A stretch of DNA of 18,999 nt from Spirochaetaceae bacterium (GTDB lineage Bacteria > Spirochaetota > Spirochaetia > Treponematales > Breznakiellaceae), in assembly GCA_031265015.1 (NCBI GenBank), contig JAISDG010000196.1, positions 1 to 18,999 of the forward strand. The letters are read 5' to 3'. Of this stretch, positions 7,082-14,921 are shown piece after piece (the stretch's first letter is position 1; every line of letters starts with the position of its first letter). A model generated the notes under the pieces. That model was not told the DNA's origin and made no database searches. It saw only the letters and a program-made list of their open reading frames with translations. A program made the position numbers and the translations under genes.

Positions 7082-7873
7082 ATGGAAACCGGAACGGGCG
7101 GGATTATCCGTATTCGTAATGTTTCCAAATCCTTCGGCAAAAACCGTGTGCTCCGGGACGTGTCCCTGACCATCCCGGAAAAATCCGTCTATGCCGTCAT
7201 CGGCCAGAGCGGTACCGGCAAAAGCGTGCTGATTAAAACGGTTATCGGCATGCTCAAGGCCGATTCGGGCCGGATCTGGTTCAGGGATCAGGAGTTGACC
7301 GCCCTCTCCATCAGGGAAATGAACAGGGTCCGGCGGAATTTCGGTTATGCCTTTCAAAACGCCGCCTTGTTTGATTCCATGACGGTGGAAGAAAACCTGG
7401 CTTTTCCCTTAAGGGAAGTGCTGGGCCTGCGGGACAGGGAACTTATCAAAAAAAAGGTTCAGGAACTTCTTGCATGGATAGAACTTCCCGGAATAGAATC
7501 AAAATGGCCCCATGAATTATCCGGCGGGATGAGAAAACGGGTCGGCGTTGCCAGGGCGCTTATCACGAATCCCCAGGTACTGTTTTTTGATGAGCCCACC
7601 ACCGGACTTGATCCGGTCCTGTCGGAAACGATCAACAATTTGGTGGTCCGGGTGAACAGGGAACTGGGTCTTACCTGCGTGATGATTACCCACGATATTC
7701 CCGCCGCGTTCCGCATCGCCGGCAGAATCGCCTTTCTTGACCAGGGGTATATCATCGCCGACGGCCTGCCCCGGTCCCTGGCGGAATCGGAACATCCCAT
7801 GGTTAAGGACTTCTTGCGGATATCCTTTGATCAGGGAGCTGTTAATGAACGGGCCGAAGGACAGGAAACATGA
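7082..7873 (+). CDS. mlaF: MlaF-family lipid ABC transporter ATPase
   Basis: 263 residues from ATG 7082; a GTG at 7070 in frame is an alternative start that would overlap mlaE. All ABC ATPase motifs are in order: Walker A GQSGTGKS, Q-loop at YAFQNAALFDSMTV, signature LSGGMRKRVGVARAL, Walker B VLFFDEPTTGLDP, and the H-loop His in MITHD. The FQNAALFDSMTVEENLAFPL stretch is typical of the MlaF subgroup. It hydrolyses ATP at the cytoplasmic face to drive phospholipid movement through MlaE. It overlaps mlaD by 4 bp (ATGA), indicating coupled translation. Confidence 0.94.
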   Translation: METGTGGIIRIRNVSKSFGKNRVLRDVSLTIPEKSVYAVIGQSGTGKSVLIKTVIGMLKADSGRIWFRDQELTALSIREMNRVRRNFGYAFQNAALFDSMTVEENLAFPLREVLGLRDRELIKKKVQELLAWIELPGIESKWPHELSGGMRKRVGVARALITNPQVLFFDEPTTGLDPVLSETINNLVVRVNRELGLTCVMITHDIPAAFRIAGRIAFLDQGYIIADGLPRSLAESEHPMVKDFLRISFDQGAVNERAEGQET

Positions 7874-9249
7874 ACGCAGGCAGGTATGTTAAAATCGCCC
7901 TTTTCTTTATTGTTCTGGGTACCGCCGGTACCATCTATATTGTCATGTCCTCCACGGGATTTTCGGCGCTTAACACCCGGCATTACGAAGTGACCATCCG
8001 GGACGCGACGGGCCTTTCCACCCGATCCCGGGTGTACATGGCGGGGGTGGCGGTGGGAAAAATCGACGGCATTGAACTCCAGGGAAATTCGGCAAAGATC
8101 AGCCTGGCCATACTCCGGGAAGTGGAGCTCCGGCGGAACGCCAGCATTTCCCGCAAATCATCGTCCATTCTGGGCACCGCCACCTTAAACCTCAATCCGG
8201 GTTCCGAGCCAAGCCCCATCCTTCCGCCGGACAGCGTTATCGCTACGGACAGCCGGCCGGGGGACGTGCTGGAAACGGCAAACCAGGTCCTTAATGAACT
8301 TCAGAACAACCACATGGCCCTGCTGGCCATATCCCTGGAAACTTTCAATTCCATCGCGGAAAAAATCAATTCCCGGACCGAAGAAGAGATGGAACGTATT
8401 TCCCGGGTCCTGGAATCCGCGGTGCTGATCACCGAACGGGTGGACCGGCTCCTGGCTGCCAGGGAAGAGGACATCAACATTTCCCTGCTGGAGATCCGGG
8501 TGGCTATGGAAAACATCCGGCTCATATCCGGCGAAATAGCTCAGGGCCGGGGAAACATAGGCCAGGCGATCTACGACGACAGACTGTACAATTCCCTCCT
8601 TTCCACGGTGGAACAAACGGAACAGGCGGTGGTTAAGCTCCAGACCGTGCTGGAAGGCGCGAACGAGTTTATCGGCCGGGCCAACGGAGTCGGCATTATG
8701 GTAGATTCCCATGCCAACTATGGCTTTAACAGTTCCAATGTCAGGGCCGGCGCTTCCATCAGGCTGGAACCGGCTTCCGGCGACCGCTGGTACCGCATCG
8801 GCATTAACGGCGCCCCCGAGGGAGTGAGTACCAGGACGGTCACGACTACTTCCGGTACGGTCACCAGCTACGAAGATAAAACCGAAACCAAGTATACCTT
8901 TTCGGTAGACGCGGAACTGGCCCGCCGGTTCGGCATACTTACCATCCGGGGGGGGCTGCTGGAAAGTACCGCCGGCATAGGCATTGATCTGCAGCCCCTT
9001 AAACAGCTTGCCCTTTCCGGGGAGGTATTCAACTTCCGCAGGGGCGCCGCCCCCAACCTGAAGGGAACCGTAACGGTCTACCCGTTCTTTAACCCCAATG
9101 CGGACAATCCCCTGAACTGGATATACCTGAACGCCGGTATTTACGACGCCCTTAACGCGGACCGTGATCTGTTCCTGGGCGGGGGCCTGCGTTTCACCGA
9201 CCGGGAAATCCGGGGCCTGGTGGGACTGGCCGCCGGAGTTGCCAATTAA
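7870..9249 (+). CDS. mlaD: MlaD-type MCE protein with beta-rich C-terminal domain
   Basis: 459 residues, far longer than E. coli MlaD (about 180). It has an N-terminal membrane anchor (about 7-27), one MCE domain (about 37-117: HYEVTIRDATGLSTRSRVYM, then GVAVGKIDGIEL and SSILGTATLNL), a long helical region (about 132-268), and a beta-strand-rich domain (about 278-455) with alternating patterns such as YRIGINGA, GILTIRGGLLESTAGIGIDL, LALSGEVFNF and RDLFLGGGLRFTD. The MCE domain binds lipid and receives it from MlaEF. The helices could form a tunnel or rod across the periplasm, and the tail may reach or insert in the outer membrane. That topology is inference, though similar tails occur in MCE proteins of other diderms. 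It is the last gene of the operon, followed at once by a strong terminator. Confidence 0.9.
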   Translation: MNAGRYVKIALFFIVLGTAGTIYIVMSSTGFSALNTRHYEVTIRDATGLSTRSRVYMAGVAVGKIDGIELQGNSAKISLAILREVELRRNASISRKSSSILGTATLNLNPGSEPSPILPPDSVIATDSRPGDVLETANQVLNELQNNHMALLAISLETFNSIAEKINSRTEEEMERISRVLESAVLITERVDRLLAAREEDINISLLEIRVAMENIRLISGEIAQGRGNIGQAIYDDRLYNSLLSTVEQTEQAVVKLQTVLEGANEFIGRANGVGIMVDSHANYGFNSSNVRAGASIRLEPASGDRWYRIGINGAPEGVSTRTVTTTSGTVTSYEDKTETKYTFSVDAELARRFGILTIRGGLLESTAGIGIDLQPLKQLALSGEVFNFRRGAAPNLKGTVTVYPFFNPNADNPLNWIYLNAGIYDALNADRDLFLGGGLRFTDREIRGLVGLAAGVAN

Positions 9250-9257
9250 CCGCGGAT

Positions 9258-9303
9258 GACTTTCCCCGTCCTGAAGGCCTTCAGGATGGGGAAAGTCTTT
9301 TTT
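9258..9303 (+). terminator. intrinsic terminator of mlaEFD
   Basis: A near-perfect 40-nt inverted repeat (9258-9297): GACTTTCCCC pairs with GGGGAAAGTC, a G-T wobble follows, then TCCTGAAGG pairs with CCTTCAGGA. Six T follow (9298-9303). It starts 8 bp after the mlaD stop. Read on the minus strand it has no T-run, so it does not clearly terminate the facing gene. Confidence 0.93.
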
Positions 9304-10078
9304 ACAGCTTACCGCTTTTTGCGGCTTCTAGCTGTACTCCAGGAAGACCGGCCTGGCTGTTCTTTGTTTCTCTTTTTCGTAAAGCCAGAAAACCAACCGT
9401 ACAGCTAAAGACCGCTCCCAGAATATCAACAACCAGATCTTTCATCGTATCAAAAAGAGCGGCCCTTCCGGTAAGAACCGTACCGCCATAGGTACTGTAC
9501 TGCTGCATATTCAGGTCCATCAGCAAATCCATGACAAATTCAATTACTTCCCAAAAGGTATCAAGGGTTACCGCAAAACAGAACGAAAACAGGGCGGCAA
9601 ACCATTTGTTCAGTTTAACCGGGATAGTTTTATTTTCATTCAGAATATCGATTAACTCAAAACCAAAGGAACCGAGCATAATACCGCTGCAGGTATGCAG
9701 CAAAGTATCCCAGTGCGGAAAATTCCGGTAAAAATTGCGCACCTCGCCCAAAATGATCGCGGCATATAAGAACAGCACGTACAGAAGGCGGATCCCGCCG
9801 GCAATGGAAATCTTCCAGCGTTTCTTTAATAATCCCGGCAGATAGATAAGGCTGATGCCCAGAAGGCACTGTAAGCTGATTTTAATAAAATCTTCTTTTG
9901 TGTGCGTCGAGGCCCACATGGTTATATCGAGAGCGGTAAATGCCAGGCCGACTATCGAGTAAACCAGGGAAGCAATGAGTGAAAAAAGCACGAAGAGGCT
10001 TATCATGGCGGCAATATTTCCCTTTTTCTTTCCGGGCGGGGCTTTTTCCAAACCAATCCCTTTTTTCCTTAACGCCAT
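9302..10078 (-). CDS. multi-pass membrane protein, DUF2238/YjdF-like
   Basis: 258 residues from the ATG at 10078. This start is chosen because GGGGA (complement of 10086-10090) precedes it and a sigma70-like promoter lies inside the longer frame that opens at 10141. About six hydrophobic segments follow a basic, lysine-rich start. Between them lie conserved-looking acidic and His motifs: FPHWDTLLHTCSGIMLGSFG, VTLDTFWEVIEFVMD and LFDTMKDLVVDILGAV. This spacing of D..H, WE..E and D...D is what I associate with the DUF2238 (YjdF) family, whose function is unknown. The last 15 or so codons fall inside a 47-bp hairpin element also present after the next minus-strand operon, so the tail (AAKSGKL) may come from that element and not from the ancestral protein. 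It appears monocistronic. Confidence 0.8.
   Translation of the reverse strand: MALRKKGIGLEKAPPGKKKGNIAAMISLFVLFSLIASLVYSIVGLAFTALDITMWASTHTKEDFIKISLQCLLGISLIYLPGLLKKRWKISIAGGIRLLYVLFLYAAIILGEVRNFYRNFPHWDTLLHTCSGIMLGSFGFELIDILNENKTIPVKLNKWFAALFSFCFAVTLDTFWEVIEFVMDLLMDLNMQQYSTYGGTVLTGRAALFDTMKDLVVDILGAVFSCTVGFLALRKRETKNSQAGLPGVQLEAAKSGKL
9304..9350 (-). repeat. 47-bp 3'-end hairpin element, copy A
   Basis: It matches 10261-10307 at 39 of 47 positions without gaps. The outer arms ACAGCT (9304-9309) and AGCTGT (9330-9335) and inner arms CCGC and GCGG around a 5-nt loop form a nested hairpin. It covers the last codons and stop of the membrane-protein gene on the minus strand and abuts the T-run of the mla terminator. 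Confidence 0.75.
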
Positions 10079-10099
10079 TCCCGCATCCCCATGTATAAA

Positions 10100-10128
10100 A
10101 CTATTCTGCCTTTCCCGGGCGCTGTCAA
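10100..10128 (-). promoter_or_regulatory. sigma70-like promoter of the YjdF-like gene
   Basis: On the minus strand TTGACA (10128-10123) is followed after 17 bp by AATAGT (10105-10100). A start near 10093 would leave a short leader carrying GGGGA before ATG 10078. The -35 is a perfect consensus; the -10 matches at 4 of 6 positions. Confidence 0.6.
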
Positions 10129-10226
10129 GCAAACATGCCAAAATATAAAGCGGATTACCGCCGCTATCCCGGATCTTCCGGAGCGGGCTCCGCGCTTTCC
10201 CCGGCGCCGCCGCTTAAGCGCGCACT

Positions 10227-10260
10227 AAAAAAAGACTGCCCTTTGGGGGGCAGTCTTTTT
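10227..10260. terminator. bidirectional intrinsic terminator after the sugar operon
   Basis: GACTGCCC (10234-10241) pairs with GGGCAGTC (10248-10255). Seven A flank the left arm (10227-10233) and five T the right arm (10256-10260), so the structure can terminate in either direction. On the minus strand it ends the operon whose last gene stops at 10297. Confidence 0.88.
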
Positions 10261-10307
10261 ACAGCTTACCGCTTACCGCGGCTTTTAGCCGTAATCCTAG
10301 AAGACCG
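10261..10307 (-). repeat. 47-bp 3'-end hairpin element, copy B
   Basis: Second copy of the element at 9304-9350. Here it contains the stop codon of the substrate-binding protein gene (10297-10299) and directly precedes the terminator. The inner CCGC/GCGG stem is unchanged and the three-base block that differs from copy A lies entirely in the loop. The single change in the outer stem gives a G-U pair in the minus-strand RNA. Confidence 0.75.
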
Positions 10308-11286
10308 ACTTTGCGTTGTAGTACTGCCGTACATTGCCCTTGTCGACAATGCCCGAAGGAATAACGACCGAAAGGGGAGAAGAAGCGGTATGGAACGCGT
10401 CGCTCTTCTTGCCCGTGGCCACGTCCGCCGCGTACCATATGGCGTCGCGGATCATAATGGGATTATACAGGGTGGTGGCCCGGACCAGGGGATCGCCGTC
10501 AATGATGTATTTATACGCCACCTTGCTCCCCGCGCCGCCCAGGAGGATTTTGATATCCCGGCGGCCGGATTCTTTGATTGCCTGGTACACGCCGGTCAAA
10601 ACGTCGTCGTCCTGGCAGAACACGGCGTCAATCTGGGGATACCGCTGCAGGAAGGTTTCCATGATCCGCAGGCCGTCCTGAACGGACCAGTTGGCAAATT
10701 CGTACCTGTTCCCGCCCAGCAGATTCCTCAGGGAGGATTCCTTGTTCATCTCGGTAAAAAAGGCGTTCATCCTTTCCGTATCGATAACTACCGGCATGCC
10801 GCCCATGGCTACATAGGTGGTAAGGCCTTCCGCTTTCATGGTCCTGGCGAGCCACTGGCCGGAATACCGGCCGAGCCCGGCGTTATCCCCGGCCAGGTTT
10901 ACATACCCAAAACTGGTATCGGTCAGGCCCCGGTCTACGACGATAACTTTGACGCCCCGGTCATGAAGCCGCTTTACGGGAGCGGTAAGGGGGGCGGATT
11001 CATGGGGAAGAATTACCAGGAAATTCATGCCCCAGGTGGCAAGGTTTTCCACGTCGCTTACCTGCTGGGTCGCGTTGGCGGAATGAACCACCCGGAACTG
11101 AACCTGATTTCCTACGGCTTTCCTGATTTCTTTAACCGCGTCGTCGGCATACCAGCCGATACCGCCGGTCCATCCATGATCCGCCGTAGGCACGGCAACG
11201 CCGATCTTTACGGGCGCGGCCCTCTGGCCGAACGCAAACCCGCAAACCAAGAACGCAATGAAAAGAACTACTGCAAGTTTCTTCAT
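10297..11286 (-). CDS. sugar ABC transporter substrate-binding protein (RbsB-like)
   Basis: 329 residues. A clear signal peptide ends near AFAFG-Q (about residue 21). The mature part is a type 1 periplasmic binding protein: PVKIGVAVPTADHGWTGGIG near the start, FLVILPHESAPLTAPVKRLH and VKVIVVDRG in the first lobe, NLAGDNAGLGRYSG at the hinge, and IDAVFCQDDDVLTGVYQAIK in the second lobe. It captures a sugar or related polyol in the periplasm and hands it to the adjacent permease. GGAGGG precedes the ATG. It is the last gene of the operon, 14 bp after the permease; binding-protein genes are more often first. The ligand cannot be read from the sequence. Confidence 0.92.
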   Translation of the reverse strand: MKKLAVVLFIAFLVCGFAFGQRAAPVKIGVAVPTADHGWTGGIGWYADDAVKEIRKAVGNQVQFRVVHSANATQQVSDVENLATWGMNFLVILPHESAPLTAPVKRLHDRGVKVIVVDRGLTDTSFGYVNLAGDNAGLGRYSGQWLARTMKAEGLTTYVAMGGMPVVIDTERMNAFFTEMNKESSLRNLLGGNRYEFANWSVQDGLRIMETFLQRYPQIDAVFCQDDDVLTGVYQAIKESGRRDIKILLGGAGSKVAYKYIIDGDPLVRATTLYNPIMIRDAIWYAADVATGKKSDAFHTASSPLSVVIPSGIVDKGNVRQYYNAKSVF

Positions 11287-11300
11287 GCTTTTCCCTCCGT

Positions 11301-12299
11301 CTACTTAGTATTCTTGTACTGCAGCAATACAGCCGCAATAATAACCAAACCTCTGGCTGCCTGTTGAAGGAACGACGACACGCCCCCCAGAACAAGCATA
11401 TTGTTGATCATCCCCAGCATAATCGCGCCCATAAGGGTGCCGATGATGGATCCTTTCCCTCCGGTCATGGCCGTTCCGCCTATGACTACCGCGGCAATGG
11501 CTTCCAGCTCATAACCGTTGCCGTCCCCGGAAGAATGGATACAGTTAATCCGGGAAGACCACAGCAGCGCCGACACCGCCACGGTAAAGCCCGTAATGAC
11601 ATAGGGGATCAGCTTTATCAAATTGATATTGATCGCCGAATACCGGGCCACCTGTTCGTTGGCTCCCACAGCGCATACATACCGGCCAAACCGGGTATTG
11701 TTAAGGAACAGGTGCAGCGCCACGGTAAGAATAAGGAATACCCAGACGGGAACGGGAACAAAAAGAAATTCCGCCGGACCAAAAAGGGGATACACCTCGC
11801 TGACGGAAAGAATATTGGCGGCCCCGGAAAAATACTGTATCAGGGAACGGAAAATTGCCATGGTCCCCAGGGTGGCGATAAAGGGAGCGATATGCCCGGT
11901 GGTAACCATAAAGCCGTTTAAAAAGCCGCAGGCACAGCCCAGGACCAGGCAGAATACTACCGCGATAAGGGTCCCCGCCACGGAAGACGGGGGAAACAGG
12001 TTGAGCAGAAAGATCGTGATTCCCCCCGTAAAGGCCATCATGGAGCCCACGGAAAGATCGATCCCCCCCGATATAATGATCAGGGTCATGCCCAAACCAA
12101 TAACCCCGGTATACGAAGCCTGTTTGACAATGTTGATTAAGTTTCCCCAGGTAAGAAAACTGGGCCAGCCGTACCAGCCGTCCCCCGCCCAGGAAACAAT
12201 AATACCCAGCACAAAAAGCAGCGCAAAACCCAGGCCCGTGGAATGTTCGCTCCATTTAAACTGCCTGAAACCGGTAAACTTTTTCGCAAGATCGCTCAT
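11301..12299 (-). CDS. sugar ABC transporter permease (RbsC-like)
   Basis: 332 residues with 8-10 hydrophobic segments. Family hallmarks include VIGLGMTLIIISGGIDLSVGS (residues about 68-88) and the cytoplasmic coupling loop YELEAIAAVVIGGTAMTGGKGSIIGTL (about 255-283). This is the branched-chain/ribose-type permease fold, normally a homodimer in the inner membrane. The ATG at 12299 shares a base with the stop of the ATPase gene (TGATG), so translation is probably coupled. Together with the RbsA-like ATPase and the binding protein it forms a complete importer. Confidence 0.93.
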   Translation of the reverse strand: MSDLAKKFTGFRQFKWSEHSTGLGFALLFVLGIIVSWAGDGWYGWPSFLTWGNLINIVKQASYTGVIGLGMTLIIISGGIDLSVGSMMAFTGGITIFLLNLFPPSSVAGTLIAVVFCLVLGCACGFLNGFMVTTGHIAPFIATLGTMAIFRSLIQYFSGAANILSVSEVYPLFGPAEFLFVPVPVWVFLILTVALHLFLNNTRFGRYVCAVGANEQVARYSAININLIKLIPYVITGFTVAVSALLWSSRINCIHSSGDGNGYELEAIAAVVIGGTAMTGGKGSIIGTLMGAIMLGMINNMLVLGGVSSFLQQAARGLVIIAAVLLQYKNTK

Positions 12300-13834
12300 C
12301 AGATATTCCCCTTAATGCCCGTGGCATGAAACATAATTTCTTCCTGATTGATATGGTCCCCTTCCAGGCAGCCGGCTATCTTTCCTTCCCGCATCACGTA
12401 CACCCGGCTGCACAGGCCAATCACCTCTTCCAGTTCCGAAGAAATGACAATGCAGGAAATCCCCTTTTCCGCCAGCTGGTGGATAAAACTGTAGATTTCC
12501 TGTTTAGCGTTGACGTCAATTCCCCGGGTAGGTTCGTCAAGGATCAAAATGGAAGGATCCGTATCCAGCCACCGGGAAAGGTATACCTTCTGCTGGTTAC
12601 CCCCCGAAAGAAAACGGAGGGCCATTTTTGGCGAAGCGGCGGCAATCTTAAAGGACTCAACATACCTTCCGGTAGTTTCCAGCTCGGCGGATTTGTTGAT
12701 AAATATCCCCTTAAGGTAATTCTTGAGCGAAATAAGGGTGATATTCTGGGGCAGATTAAAACCCTGGACTATACCCTTGCCCTGCCGGTCTTCGCTCAAA
12801 TAGCCCAGCTTGTGCCGCACCGCGTCGTCGGCTTTTCGTATTTGAACGGGTTTCCCGTCCAGTTTAACATACCCTCCGGTGACGGGCCTGAGCCCCATCA
12901 CCGATTCGGCCAGTTCGGTCCGGCCCGATCCTACCAGCCCCGCAAAGCCCAGCACTTCCCCCCTGCGCAGGGAAAAATTAACGCCGGTAAGCAGCCCGCC
13001 GATGCTGAGATTTTCCACCTCCAGCACCGGGGCATCCGCCGGCCGGGGAAGCTTGGGGGGAAAGAGCTGCTGGAAATTCGAGCGGCCCACCATCTTCCGG
13101 GCTATGTCCTCTTCGTTTACATTCCGGACATCATCCACGCTGATAAGCCTGCCGTCCCGAAGCACCGTAACCCTGTCACAGATTGTTTTTATTTCGTTCA
13201 GCTTGTGGGAAACAAAGAGTATCGTTACGCCCTGAGCCTTTAGTTCCCGCATCAGGGCAAAGAGGGTTTCCACTTCCCGGCTGGTCAGGGTGGTGGTAGG
13301 TTCATCCATCACCAAAAGCCGGGCATGGAGCATCAGGGCTTTGGAAATTTCCACCATTTGCTTTTCCGCAACGCTTAAATTGCTGATAAGCTGGTTTACC
13401 CCCACGGGCATCTTAAGCTTCTCAAGCTGTCCGGCGGAAAGATCCCGCATCTTTTGTTTGTCCAGAAGCCCCGACCGCAACCTGATTTCGTTTCCCAGAA
13501 AGATGTTCTCGAAGACGGTCAATGTATTGATCAAGTTGAATTCCTGGGGAACAATCGCTATGCCCAGGGATTTGGCGGTGATGTAATCGGGAATAAAAAC
13601 CGGCCTGCCTTCAAGCTTAAGGCTGCCGGAAGAAGGCTGGTAAATCCCGCTGATGATTTTGATCAGCGTGGATTTACCGGCGCCGTTTTCCCCTATTAAG
13701 CCCATGATTTCCCCGGAACGGATGCCGAATGAAATATCATCCAAAACTTTTACGCCGGAAAAACTTTTGGTTATGTTTTCAACGGATACAATATCCTCCG
13801 TTTTGGCACTCACAGATGCTCCCGGTAACTCCAT
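12299..13834 (-). CDS. sugar ABC transporter ATPase with two ABC domains (RbsA-like)
   Basis: 511 residues from ATG 13834; a GTG one codon upstream (13837) is also possible. Two fused ABC domains. The first has Walker A GENGAGKS, signature LSVAEKQMVEISKAL and Walker B LLVMDEPTTTLT. The second has a degenerate P-loop GLVGSGRTE, signature LSGGNQQKVYLSRWL and Walker B ILILDEPTRGIDV. One full and one degenerate nucleotide site is normal for the RbsA/XylG/MglA group, which takes up ribose, xylose, galactose, inositol and similar sugars. No clear ribosome site precedes the start, which overlaps the stop of the isomerase gene (TGATG), so reinitiation is likely. Confidence 0.94.
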   Translation of the reverse strand: MELPGASVSAKTEDIVSVENITKSFSGVKVLDDISFGIRSGEIMGLIGENGAGKSTLIKIISGIYQPSSGSLKLEGRPVFIPDYITAKSLGIAIVPQEFNLINTLTVFENIFLGNEIRLRSGLLDKQKMRDLSAGQLEKLKMPVGVNQLISNLSVAEKQMVEISKALMLHARLLVMDEPTTTLTSREVETLFALMRELKAQGVTILFVSHKLNEIKTICDRVTVLRDGRLISVDDVRNVNEEDIARKMVGRSNFQQLFPPKLPRPADAPVLEVENLSIGGLLTGVNFSLRRGEVLGFAGLVGSGRTELAESVMGLRPVTGGYVKLDGKPVQIRKADDAVRHKLGYLSEDRQGKGIVQGFNLPQNITLISLKNYLKGIFINKSAELETTGRYVESFKIAAASPKMALRFLSGGNQQKVYLSRWLDTDPSILILDEPTRGIDVNAKQEIYSFIHQLAEKGISCIVISSELEEVIGLCSRVYVMREGKIAGCLEGDHINQEEIMFHATGIKGNI

Positions 13835-14826
13835 CACGACGACTTTAACGCGTCGTCAAAGGCCACATTGGAAGGGGCAAAGTCTACCTTGCGGACAAAG
13901 TCGCAGGCTTCTTTTGCGCCGAATTCCCGCTCCATCCCAGAATCTTCCCATTCCACCGAAAGGGGGCCCTGGTAATCCATGGCGTTGAGTTCCCGGATAA
14001 TGTCCTCAAAGTTAACGTTTCCGTGACCCAGGGAACGGAAGTTCCATCCCCGGCGGGTATCGCCGAAGGTAAGGTGGGAACCGAGGATCCCCGCCTTGCC
14101 GTCCAGGGTAACCGCCGCGTCCTTCATGTGAACATGGTAGATGTTTTTGGCAAAATCCCTCAGGAACACATGGGGGGTTACTCCCTGCCAGATCAGGTGG
14201 GAAGGATCGAAGTTAAAGCCCAAGGTGGGCCGGCGCTTGAATTCTTCCAGAAGCCGCTGGGCGGTATAATAGTCAAAGGCGATTTCCGTGGGATGGACTT
14301 CCAGGGCAAACTTAACGCCATACTTGTCGAATTCGTCAAAAATCGGGGTCCAGAGTTTGACGATTTCTTTAAAGCCCTCGTCCACCATTTGGTCCGTGGT
14401 CTGGGGAAAGGAATACCAGAACGCCCAGATGGGAGAGCCCAAAAATCCGGTGACGACCTTAACCCCCAGGTTCTTTGCCGCCAGGGGGGCGTACTTCATA
14501 TACTCCACGGCCCATTCCCGGATTTTGCCGGGGTTACCCGCCAGTTCGGCGGGGGCAAAACCGTCCAGCCGGGGATCCCAGCGGTCCCCCACGCACTGAC
14601 CCACCAGATGGGTACCGATAGCCCAGGTTTTAAGGCCGTTTTTGGCCAGAATATCCAGCCGTCCTTTGGCATAGGCCGGATCGGCAGCCGCTTTTTTCAG
14701 ATCCAGGTGATCGCCCCAGCAGGCGATTTCCAGGCCGTCGTACCCAAAGGATTTTGCCTTGGCGCAGATTGTTTCAAAGGGCATATCCGCCCACTGTCCG
14801 GTAAATAACGTAACGGGCCTTGACAT
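13834..14826 (-). CDS. sugar phosphate isomerase/epimerase-type TIM barrel protein
   Basis: 330 residues of the AP-endonuclease-family-2-like TIM barrel (IolE/IolI, xylose isomerase-like). It starts MSRPVTLFTGQWADMPFETI. The likely metal and active-site residues lie at the strand ends: Glu in FALEVHPTEIAFD, Asp/His in LGFNFDPSHLIWQG, His in IYHVHMKDA, and Glu in GPLSVEWEDSGM. AGGAGG sits 6 nt before the ATG. Members isomerise or epimerise keto-sugars and inosose, or act as 3-keto-glycoside lyases. It follows a Gfo/Idh/MocA oxidoreductase and precedes an importer, so it probably acts on the oxidised form of the imported sugar in the cytoplasm. The exact reaction is not predictable. Confidence 0.9.
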   Translation of the reverse strand: MSRPVTLFTGQWADMPFETICAKAKSFGYDGLEIACWGDHLDLKKAAADPAYAKGRLDILAKNGLKTWAIGTHLVGQCVGDRWDPRLDGFAPAELAGNPGKIREWAVEYMKYAPLAAKNLGVKVVTGFLGSPIWAFWYSFPQTTDQMVDEGFKEIVKLWTPIFDEFDKYGVKFALEVHPTEIAFDYYTAQRLLEEFKRRPTLGFNFDPSHLIWQGVTPHVFLRDFAKNIYHVHMKDAAVTLDGKAGILGSHLTFGDTRRGWNFRSLGHGNVNFEDIIRELNAMDYQGPLSVEWEDSGMEREFGAKEACDFVRKVDFAPSNVAFDDALKSS

Positions 14827-14842
14827 GAATACCTCCTCTTAC

Positions 14843-14859
14843 CAGCGGAATCGCCGCTG
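14843..14859 (-). other. small stem-loop in the leader of the isomerase gene
   Basis: CAGCGG (14843-14848) pairs with CCGCTG (14854-14859) around a 5-nt loop, about 6 bp upstream of the AGGAGG ribosome site. It could stabilise a processed or internally started mRNA, or may be incidental. Confidence 0.4.
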
Positions 14860-14872
14860 TTTTACATCGAAC

Positions 14873-14899
14873 GTTAACTATTGTTAACCCATGGTTAAC
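14873..14899. promoter_or_regulatory. triple GTTAAC operator-like cluster upstream of the isomerase gene
   Basis: GTTAAC occurs three times at 14873-14878, 14883-14888 and 14894-14899, about one helical turn apart. The last two form a perfect 7+3+7 palindrome (GTTAACC, CAT, GGTTAAC). The cluster lies in the 97-bp gap between the oxidoreductase and isomerase genes. It probably binds a dimeric transcription factor at an internal promoter; the factor is not encoded in the window. Confidence 0.6.
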
Positions 14900-14921
14900 A
14901 TATAGCGCCTAAAACCCAAAC

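Noticed and set aside
10135..10141. Start of the YjdF-like gene at 10141
   Set aside because: The extra 21 codons would contain the TTGACA promoter, and the ribosome site fits 10078.
10135..11367. 410-codon plus-strand ORF
   Set aside because: It is the shadow of the binding-protein gene on the other strand, crosses a bidirectional terminator, and has no recognisable domain.
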